From Paenibacillus albidus (GTDB taxonomy: Bacteria; Bacillota; Bacilli; Paenibacillales; Paenibacillaceae): a stretch of DNA of 64,000 nucleotides. This document shows, piece after piece, positions 57,473-64,000 of this stretch (positions are counted from its first letter, which is position 1; each line of letters begins with the position of its first letter). The notes beneath the pieces were generated by a model. It was given only the letters and a program-made list of their open reading frames with translations. It had not been told where the DNA came from and searched no databases. The DNA is taken from assembly GCF_014644435.1 (NCBI RefSeq), contig NZ_BMKR01000001.1:62001-126000 (forward strand), read 5' to 3'. A program made the position numbers and the translations under genes.

Positions 57473-58300
57473 ATGGATTGGGGATTAGTATTGGAGTATG
57501 GCTGGGTATTGCTCGTTCTCGTAGCACTCGAGGGACTGCTCGCCGCAGATAACGCATTAGTATTGGCAATTATGGTTAAGCACCTTCCCGATGAGGAACG
57601 TAAAAAGGCGCTTTTCTACGGATTGGCAGGAGCATTTGTTTTCCGCTTCGGCTCCCTGTTCATCATCTCCTATCTCGTTGACATATGGCAGGTACAAGCC
57701 ATCGGCGCGATCTACTTGTTGTTTATTGCCGGTAACCATATTTTCCGAAAAGTGTTGTTCAAGAAAAATGTAACGGAAGAAGCCGCCGAGAGCGGTACAG
57801 ATGGCGCGGTTAACAAAAAGAAAGCCAGCTTCTGGTTCACTGTCTTGAAGGTTGAAATTGCAGATATCGCCTTTGCAGTCGATTCCATCCTCGCCGCAGT
57901 AGCCTTGGCTGTTGCACTCCCGGCCAGCGGACTTCCCAAAATCGGTGGTCTTGACGGAGGACAATTCCTCGTCATCTTCGCCGGCGGATTTATCGGACTT
58001 GTCATTATGCGGTTCGCAGCTTCCTTCTTCGTCAAGCTGCTGCATACCCGTCCAGGTCTTGAGGTTGCCGCATTCTTCATCGTCGGCTGGGTCGGCGTCA
58101 AGCTTGCCGTCATCACCCTGGCTCACCCTTCACTGGGTGTTCTGTCCGAAGATTTCGCGCACAGCACCTTGTGGAAGGCTACGTTCTACGTTGTTCTCGT
58201 TCTGATTGCCGCTTTGGGCTGGTTCCTCAGCAGCAAGGCTGAACCTGAACATGTTGGCGAGAATCCGGTTAAGGAAGTTGACAAGCAACTTGGTAAATAA
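57473..58300 (+). CDS. TerC-family membrane protein (YkoY/YceF-like)
   Basis: 275 residues with about seven membrane segments and the TerC core motifs EGLLAADNALVLAIM and KVEIADIAFAVDSILA, each with acidic residues that bind metal in the membrane. The family exports Mn2+ and metallates secreted proteins. The preceding Mn riboswitch supports this. A GGGAGG lies upstream of the ATG. Single gene with terminator. Confidence 0.9.
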   Translation: MDWGLVLEYGWVLLVLVALEGLLAADNALVLAIMVKHLPDEERKKALFYGLAGAFVFRFGSLFIISYLVDIWQVQAIGAIYLLFIAGNHIFRKVLFKKNVTEEAAESGTDGAVNKKKASFWFTVLKVEIADIAFAVDSILAAVALAVALPASGLPKIGGLDGGQFLVIFAGGFIGLVIMRFAASFFVKLLHTRPGLEVAAFFIVGWVGVKLAVITLAHPSLGVLSEDFAHSTLWKATFYVVLVLIAALGWFLSSKAEPEHVGENPVKEVDKQLGK

Positions 58301-58355
58301 TCGGGTTCGAAGCTCCACAGCTATATAGAATGAACTTGTCTCATCTCAAATCATA

Positions 58356-58403
58356 AACAAGCAGCCAGTCTCCGGTTATTGGAAACTAGCTGCTTGTTTT
58401 TTG
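58356..58403 (+). terminator. Terminator of the terC gene
   Basis: ACAAGCAGCCAGTCTCC and GGAAACTAGCTGCTTGT form a stem with two mismatches, followed by six T residues. Confidence 0.82.
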
Positions 58404-58439
58404 TTCATTGATACATTACCGTGCATTACATCAAGGACC

Positions 58440-60815
58440 TTAATATTGCGGGTTGGAACCCATAACCTGATCTGTTTTCCCTTGCAGCTCCACCAGCTTC
58501 ATAATAACGGAAGCGGCTGTCCCTCTGGTGACATTTTGCTGCGGATTAAACTTGCCGTTGTCATCCTGGAGCAAGCCCAGCTTGACGGCTACTGCTACCG
58601 CCCCCTTGTTGCTGATGGAAGCCGCGTCACTGAATTGGCTAACCCCGGGGTCTTTGTCCAGGTAGGCCGCAAATTTATTGTATTTAACAAAAGAGGTCAG
58701 CAGCACCGCCAGCTGTTCCCGGCTGAGCTTGCTTTCCGTTTGCAGCACCGTATCGCTGCTGATCCAGCCACTCGAAGCGGCAAAGCTGACCGCCTCATAA
58801 TCAGGGCTGTCCGAACTGACACCCGCTACTGCTTTGCGCTCATTGTTGACGCTGTTATATCCTGCGTAATTCGGATTGGCCGCTTTGGCAATCAGTGTGA
58901 TCCATTCACCCGTTGTTATCTCCTGATCCGGATTCACCTTGCCGTCCTCACCGGGCACAAGCACACCGTATTTCACCAGCTCGGCCAAGGCCTGCTCCGC
59001 AGCATGCCCTTTAATATCACTGGCCTCCACTGCTCCCGCTGAGTTGCCGGCAGAACCGTAAATATAACTCCATTTGCCGGTAACTGCATCCAGCACTTCA
59101 AAGTTATTTTTGGCCTCGACCGGAGCGAAATCATAGACAAGCTTCACCTTAGGTTCCGTATAGGAACTGTTAACCATATAACCGCCGATCTGCTTGTATT
59201 GCAGTTTGACCTGAAATTGCTTGGCATAGGCTTCCAGCGCTTCCTGCTTCGTAACTTTGGCTTCCGGCGCCTGCTTGATCGAACCGATGTTCTGGTTAAT
59301 ATTGGCGTTATAGCTTTGAAGTCTTCCGTACACATCCAGATTGACACTGACATTGCTGTTGCTCACAGGAATTTCGTTATGCAAAAGTATAAACTGGTAC
59401 CGGTAGCCGGAACCGTCCGGAAGCAAGCTCCAGTTGTCGCCGTAATCAATCTGCTTCAGAACGCTGCTTGCCTTGGGGTACAGGCTGTTCACAAGCGCAA
59501 CTGCCTTGGCTTTCGCTTCAGCTGCAGTCAGCTTCTTTGCACCGGCAGGAGCCGGGTTTACTTTACTTTTCCCATCAAAATTGTACTGCTCGGATTGAAA
59601 ATTCAAAATCTGTCCTGTCGCTGCGTCAACCTGTGCATAGGATTGCTGCGGAGGAGTTCCCATGGAACGTGTTCCCTCTTCCCAGCTCAGCATCCAAACT
59701 TTCCGGCTGCTCTCCGTATACACGTTACTAAGCGTCTGGGAAGCCAACTTGCGGCCAGCCGGAATGTAGCCTACCTTCTCTGCCTGCTTGGCTGCCTGCT
59801 CTGCCGTAATCTCTGTACTTTCACTCCGGGACTGGAATATTTCCTTCCCCTGTGGCACATCCACATAGGTGACTGGCGCGGAAGGAGCTTCCGCACCCTC
59901 CTGGTCCAGACGTTTGCCGGTATGCGCATCCAGTGAATACAGTGCCTGCTCCGTCGGACGCCAGCCCAGAACCCAGCGGGTTACCGCACCGTTTTCATAA
60001 ACAGGAACATAATAAAGACGCACATCGAAGTGGTCCTTTACGCTTTTTTCAGCTTGAGCCTGTGTGATTTTGGGCTGGGCGGATGGATATTCAAGCCCCC
60101 CGGAAGGTTTGGAGAATTGGGTAACCGTACCATCGCCATCTACAGAGACTACTAAATTGTTGACCTGGGAGGGAATCCCATTCTTCAAAACTGAGAAGCT
60201 GAAGCCATATTGAACAGGCCCGAACAGGGGGGTATTGTTATAAGAATAGAGATCGCCCTCCTCAAGCTTGAGGTCAGTGCTTTTGATGGAGCCTGCCGCT
60301 TTGCTAATAAAAGCCTTGGCTTTCTCCAACGCCTCTTCCCGGGTAATCTTCGGCGGGTAATACGTTTCATTGCCCTTGCGCGGAAAAGAAATATAAGTGT
60401 TGATCAGGTCCCCGGTAACCGCATCTACTTCGCTGTTGAATCCGTACCCCGAATTGCCGAGATCATATTGCCACTGAACATTCCAGACCATCTGGTTGGG
60501 ACTCGGCGGGTAGCTGTTATTGCTTCCCAGTTCGACACGGGAAACGGTTGCATCGTTAAGTGCGGGAAACAGCTCTCTTAGTTTGGCAATTGCCTGCTCC
60601 TTGGAGAATTTCACTTTGGACGGATCTGCCGCCACTTCCACTCCAGTCTCAGCCGTGATCTTTACGTCCTCCGAGGTGACAGTCGTTGCTGCAGCAGCTG
60701 ACGAAGATGCCGCTCCGGCCAAACTGGACGGTAATAACAATGCCAATGCGACCGCAGTCACAAGCGCTGCTTTGGTTGTCTGGTGTATAAAATGAGTGCC
60801 GTTGTTACTGTTCAA
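58440..60815 (-). CDS. YcdB/PepSY-domain surface protein with SLH domains
   Basis: 791 residues. A signal peptide (ALVTAVALALLLPSSLAGAA) is followed by several YcdB/YcdC-type repeats with PepSY-like strands (AIAKLRELFPALNDATVSRVELG; EALEKAKAFISKAAG; LDAHTGKRLDQEG), and at the C-terminus by three SLH-like domains (about 615-780). The start is TTG 60815, with GGGAGG ten bp upstream. It is exported and wall-bound; the YcdB part might inhibit or guide peptidases. Single gene. Confidence 0.83.
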   Translation of the reverse strand: MNSNNGTHFIHQTTKAALVTAVALALLLPSSLAGAASSSAAAATTVTSEDVKITAETGVEVAADPSKVKFSKEQAIAKLRELFPALNDATVSRVELGSNNSYPPSPNQMVWNVQWQYDLGNSGYGFNSEVDAVTGDLINTYISFPRKGNETYYPPKITREEALEKAKAFISKAAGSIKSTDLKLEEGDLYSYNNTPLFGPVQYGFSFSVLKNGIPSQVNNLVVSVDGDGTVTQFSKPSGGLEYPSAQPKITQAQAEKSVKDHFDVRLYYVPVYENGAVTRWVLGWRPTEQALYSLDAHTGKRLDQEGAEAPSAPVTYVDVPQGKEIFQSRSESTEITAEQAAKQAEKVGYIPAGRKLASQTLSNVYTESSRKVWMLSWEEGTRSMGTPPQQSYAQVDAATGQILNFQSEQYNFDGKSKVNPAPAGAKKLTAAEAKAKAVALVNSLYPKASSVLKQIDYGDNWSLLPDGSGYRYQFILLHNEIPVSNSNVSVNLDVYGRLQSYNANINQNIGSIKQAPEAKVTKQEALEAYAKQFQVKLQYKQIGGYMVNSSYTEPKVKLVYDFAPVEAKNNFEVLDAVTGKWSYIYGSAGNSAGAVEASDIKGHAAEQALAELVKYGVLVPGEDGKVNPDQEITTGEWITLIAKAANPNYAGYNSVNNERKAVAGVSSDSPDYEAVSFAASSGWISSDTVLQTESKLSREQLAVLLTSFVKYNKFAAYLDKDPGVSQFSDAASISNKGAVAVAVKLGLLQDDNGKFNPQQNVTRGTAASVIMKLVELQGKTDQVMGSNPQY

Positions 60816-61006
60816 AAGATTTCATCCTCCCTTAAACGTGATTCTATACATTATATCTGTAATTTCATTAATTTTCCAATATTTCTTGTCTTAAGGAAAT
60901 GGATTGGGAAAGCGGTCATTGCTTTATAGGAATGTTGTTTGAATAGCCCGGCACAATCTGCTACACTGTCGGGACATCCATTTACTATTGTCAGGAGCTG
61001 GACGAT

Positions 61007-61945
61007 TTGAACACACAGCAGCTAGACCCCCTCCTTCGCGGACTGCAGGAGCTAGAAATCCGCAGCTGCCTGATCCGGCAAAAGGACATAACCGTACTTG
61101 AATACTACCGTGAACCGCAATCGGCCACAGAACCCGGCAAAATAAACTCCTGCACCAAAAGCGTTGTCGCCGCTTTGGTCTGCATAGCTATAGATCAACA
61201 TATTTTACCGCATCAAGACACGAATATCCGCCATTTCTTCCCGCAGCTTACGCACGATAAGGATATCCGCAAACGGGAGATTACCCTTTCGCATCTGCTG
61301 ACCATGTCCGCAGGCTTCAAGTGGAGTGAATTCGGCGGAGCTAATTCGTTCCCGACCATGACCAAGACGGACGACTGGGTCCAGTTCGTCCTGTCCCAGC
61401 CGCTGTCCGATGCTCCCGGTTCCCGGATGGAGTACAATTCCGGCTGCTCCCAGCTGCTCACCGCCATCCTGCGCCAGGCCACCGGTCAATCGGCGGCGGC
61501 CTTCGCCGAGCAGCAGCTCTTCCACCCGCTCGGCATCGACAGCTACCGCTGGGAGACCGATCCGCAGGGTACGCATACCGGCGGCTTCGGCCTGTATCTG
61601 CGGCCGGAGGACATGCTCAAATTCGGGCTCCTGCATCAGCAGGAAGGCCGCTGGAAGGAGAACCGGCTCATAGACCCGTTGACCCTCAAGCAGGCTACCT
61701 CTCCTCTAATGAATACGGAACCTCCGCGTACCGGGTATTACGGCTGGCACTGGTGGGTGTCTTCTTTTACGAACAGAGCAGCTGAAATCGGCTATTATCA
61801 TGCGCTCGGTTATGGCGGCCAGTATATTGTCGTAGTTCCCGCTTACGATCTGACTGTAGTGGTTACAGCCGATCGTTTCGGCCGGAGACGCAAAGCAGTC
61901 AATGTCTTTCAGGAATATATTATTCCGCTGCTCCGCCAGGAGTAG
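61007..61945 (+). CDS. Serine hydrolase, beta-lactamase/penicillin-binding family
   Basis: 312 residues without a signal peptide. The Ser-x-x-Lys motif is SCTKSVV near residue 47, the Tyr motif is YNSGCS near 146, and HALGYGGQYIVV near the C-terminus takes the place of the KTG box. The family includes class C beta-lactamases, esterases and D-aminopeptidases; a cytoplasmic member is more likely an esterase or peptidase. The start is TTG 61007, with GGAGCTGGACG upstream. It is an intact relative of the amber-broken gene at 12150-13058. Confidence 0.83.
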   Translation: MNTQQLDPLLRGLQELEIRSCLIRQKDITVLEYYREPQSATEPGKINSCTKSVVAALVCIAIDQHILPHQDTNIRHFFPQLTHDKDIRKREITLSHLLTMSAGFKWSEFGGANSFPTMTKTDDWVQFVLSQPLSDAPGSRMEYNSGCSQLLTAILRQATGQSAAAFAEQQLFHPLGIDSYRWETDPQGTHTGGFGLYLRPEDMLKFGLLHQQEGRWKENRLIDPLTLKQATSPLMNTEPPRTGYYGWHWWVSSFTNRAAEIGYYHALGYGGQYIVVVPAYDLTVVVTADRFGRRRKAVNVFQEYIIPLLRQE

Positions 61946-62010
61946 AGGGGAGCGCACACAAAAAGAAGGCCGGCAGAAGATTAATCTGCACAGCCTACTC
62001 CCACAACAGC

Positions 62011-62050
62011 AGGGGTCCCGGCAGCCATTTTGCGGCTATCCGGGACCCCT
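62011..62050 (-). terminator. Hairpin between serine hydrolase and importer genes
   Basis: AGGGGTCCCGG and CCGGGACCCCT pair perfectly, with an inner AGCC/GGCT stem; T-rich tails are poor. It probably ends transcripts from both convergent sides and resembles the hairpin at 35745-35784. Confidence 0.6.
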
Positions 62051-62062
62051 CTCGCTTATATA

Positions 62063-62818
62063 TTACTGATTCCGCCATTTCATAAATTTGTAGTCCAGCA
62101 GATCGACGAGCAGGAACAGCACAAACCCCACCAGACTGAACAGCATTATGCCCGCATACATCTCCGGATAGTCCAGCCTTAACCAGGCATCCATTATGAA
62201 AAAGCCCATCCCGTGCTCCGTCCCGTAGATCTCCGTGAAAAACAGCACTGAAATCGCCGTGCCCAGAGAGATCCGGATCGTACTGAGGATTACCGATAAA
62301 GCACCGGGCAAGGTCACATTCCAGAATTTCTGGGCAGCATTGGCACCGATGCTTGTCAGAACATCATAAGTGCTTGCGGGAATGGCCTTCACGCCATCCC
62401 GTACCGAGATAATGACCTGAAAGAGCAGGATCAGCATAATCATCAGGATTTTGGAGGTTTCACCCAGCCCGAAGAACAACATTACCACTGGCAGCAGTGC
62501 TATTTTGGGAACCGGATAGGTTAAATAGACAACCGGATCAAGCAGCCTGTTCCATAGCGGGGAGCGCCCCATCAGCAGGCCCACCAGCAGCCCGAGAACC
62601 AAAGCAACCGCGACACCGGCAAAAATCCGCATCAGGCTGTAGCCTACATTCAGTGCAATATTCCCTGCCCCCAGCTCAAACATAGCCCGGTACACCGTCA
62701 GAGGGCTGGGCAGAATCGGATGATTCATCAGTAAAAAGGCAAGATACCATATAACATTTATACCTGCAAAAACCAAGACCAGTCTGACAACCTGCTGCAA
62801 AAGCCGTTTATTCACCAT
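62063..62818 (-). CDS. ABC importer permease (SsuC/TauC-like)
   Basis: 251 residues with six membrane helices and the EAA loop GVKAIPASTYDVLTSIGANAAQKFWNVTLPGALSVI. It belongs to the nitrate/sulfonate/taurine permease class. It overlaps the ATPase gene by seven bp. The substrate (sulfonate, nitrate, thiamine precursor) cannot be read from the sequence. Confidence 0.88.
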   Translation of the reverse strand: MVNKRLLQQVVRLVLVFAGINVIWYLAFLLMNHPILPSPLTVYRAMFELGAGNIALNVGYSLMRIFAGVAVALVLGLLVGLLMGRSPLWNRLLDPVVYLTYPVPKIALLPVVMLFFGLGETSKILMIMLILLFQVIISVRDGVKAIPASTYDVLTSIGANAAQKFWNVTLPGALSVILSTIRISLGTAISVLFFTEIYGTEHGMGFFIMDAWLRLDYPEMYAGIMLFSLVGFVLFLLVDLLDYKFMKWRNQ

Positions 62819-63600
62819 TTCTCCCGCATTACCTTTCTGATACGCTTCGTCTGTTCAAAAAAGTCCTCACTGCTGCGTTTATCCTCATGCTTCATCCCGA
62901 ATACGGCCCGGTTATCGACAATATCGGGCGTCTCTTCTTTGCTTGCAGGCAAAATGATGATTTGTTGCCCCAGCAGAATCGCTTCCTCCACATCATGGGT
63001 CACAAATAAAGCTGTCACCGGATGAGCCAGCCAATGCTCCAGAAAAAGCACCTGGAGGGCTTCCCTCGTTATGGCATCGAGTGCGGAGAACGGCTCATCC
63101 AGTAGCAGAATGGTTGGCATAATCGCAAAAGCCCGGGCAATGGCCACCCTCTGCTGCTGGCCGCCGCTTAGAGAAAGCGGATAACGGCCGGCCAGCTCGG
63201 AGATCCCCATGGAGGTAAGCCAGCGCTGAATCCGGGACTCTACCTCCTGCTTATCCGAGATAGCGGGGCGGGCGATCCGGAGCGCCGTCCGGATGTTGGC
63301 CCGCACCGTTTTCCAGGGCAGCAGCCCATAGTTCTGCGGGACCAGCCCGATCAGCGTTTCTTTGTCCTGCACGGCTTTTCCGTTAAAAAGCAGCTGGCCC
63401 GCATAATCCGGCAGCAGACCGGCCACCGCCCGGAGCAAAGTGGACTTCCCGCTGCCGGAAGGACCGATCACGGTATAAATGCCATGCTCCGGCAAAATGA
63501 AATTCACCTTGCCCAGCGCAGGCTGCCCGTTGTTGTATTCGACCTGCAGGTCTTTGACGCAAAGACCGCTTGAGTTAACGTTAGTTTTTGAACTGGACAT
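62812..63600 (-). CDS. ABC importer ATP-binding protein (SsuB/TauB-like)
   Basis: 262 residues. Walker A GPSGSGKST, Q-loop VPQNYGLLPW, signature LSGGQQQRVAIARA, Walker B ILLLDEPFSALD and switch His VTHDVEEA are complete. The tail of about 35 residues is charged. It overlaps the binding-protein gene by 20 bp and the permease gene by seven, giving one operon. Confidence 0.92.
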   Translation of the reverse strand: MSSSKTNVNSSGLCVKDLQVEYNNGQPALGKVNFILPEHGIYTVIGPSGSGKSTLLRAVAGLLPDYAGQLLFNGKAVQDKETLIGLVPQNYGLLPWKTVRANIRTALRIARPAISDKQEVESRIQRWLTSMGISELAGRYPLSLSGGQQQRVAIARAFAIMPTILLLDEPFSALDAITREALQVLFLEHWLAHPVTALFVTHDVEEAILLGQQIIILPASKEETPDIVDNRAVFGMKHEDKRSSEDFFEQTKRIRKVMREKW

Positions 63601-64000
63601 CGGAGATCACATCTTCAGCCACGATCGTTCGGGTCAGCAATCCTTTTTCACGTGCCCAGGCAAAAGCAGCTTCAACCTCTTTCACATCCACTTGGTGGGC
63701 GGGCACATAATCCGGAACTTTAATCTCGTCCTTCAACGTGTCGGGATAACCGACTTCTTGAATAATCAGATCGATATATTCCGCTTGGGGCTTCGATTTC
63801 ATATACGCCACAGCTTCGTCATATGCTGCATACATCGCCTGAATGGCTGCCGGCTTGGCATCAATGGCGCTTTGCGGGAAAGCCAGCACAAACGGATTCA
63901 CTCCCGCTGTAACTGTAGAGCTAAGCACGTTCAGGCCGGCTGTCCGGCCCATGGTCACATAAGGCTCGGGCAGGATCGCCGCATCTGCTTTGTTGTTCTT
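63581..64000 (-). CDS. ABC importer substrate-binding protein, partial (C-terminal part)
   Basis: The frame stays open to the right edge of the window, so only the last 139 residues are seen. They read as the C-terminal lobe of an SsuA/TauA/NMT1-like periplasmic-binding protein (ADAAILPEPYVTMGRTAGL, then QAMYAAYDEAVAYMKSKPQ). A GTG at 63958 is internal, not the start. It encodes the ligand-binding part of the importer. Confidence 0.88.
   Translation of the reverse strand, partial: KNNKADAAILPEPYVTMGRTAGLNVLSSTVTAGVNPFVLAFPQSAIDAKPAAIQAMYAAYDEAVAYMKSKPQAEYIDLIIQEVGYPDTLKDEIKVPDYVPAHQVDVKEVEAAFAWAREKGLLTRTIVAEDVISDVQFKN

Overview
The window looks like a chromosomal segment of a nitrogen-fixing Paenibacillus. 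Evidence: a compact one-operon nif cluster in the order nifB-H-D-K-E-N-X-orf1-hesA-nifV, Firmicute ribosome binding sites, S-layer-homology proteins, a gerM-rph-rdgB block as in Bacillus, LipO/LplB/YtcP-type sugar transport genes and a yybP-ykoY manganese riboswitch. Both ends of the window lie inside larger neighbourhoods: the last gene is cut by the right edge.

Left part (1-13.1 kb). A minus-strand operon reads LacI regulator, esterase, two permeases, lipoprotein binding protein, GH3 beta-glucosidase and a GH94 protein that fits 1,2-beta-oligoglucan phosphorylase. Together these would import beta-1,2-gluco-oligosaccharides and split them by phosphorolysis and hydrolysis. A perfect GGGAAACGTTTCCC palindrome lies in the leader, and a second copy precedes a divergent serine-hydrolase gene that carries an in-frame amber codon.

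Middle part (13-29 kb). This is mixed accessory and housekeeping DNA: tRNA-Arg, a predicted ATPase, two genes that lost their 5' ends at one shared breakpoint (an ABC-2 permease and an amidohydrolase), and an old-yellow-enzyme gene divergent from its likely MerR regulator, both with 19-bp-spacer promoters. These are followed by asnO, an aldo/keto reductase, an ECF sigma factor with an ABC exporter, a decayed IS1182-type element, and cupin, SPFH and NfeD genes.

29-46 kb: a secreted GH18 chitinase, gerM-rph-rdgB, a PgpA-like gene, an exact 51-bp eight-unit tandem array, a methyltransferase/metallo-hydrolase pair, a GH13 alpha-glucosidase, a small lipoprotein and a giant S-layer-anchored GH43 protein.

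46-57 kb: the nif operon, transcribed leftward from one promoter carrying two GlnR-type boxes. NifH/D/K are the nitrogenase; NifB/E/N/X and NifV serve FeMo-cofactor synthesis. orf1 matches the NifX-associated DUF269 family, and hesA is an E1-like gene typical of these clusters. Right of it are a riboswitch-controlled TerC gene, a YcdB/SLH cell-surface protein, a second serine hydrolase and an SsuABC/TauABC-type importer.

Intergenic DNA is rich in dispersed structured repeats (a four-box element in two copies, the 51-bp family, recurring hairpins). These are the least explained features. All assignments come from reading the sequence; no database search was run.
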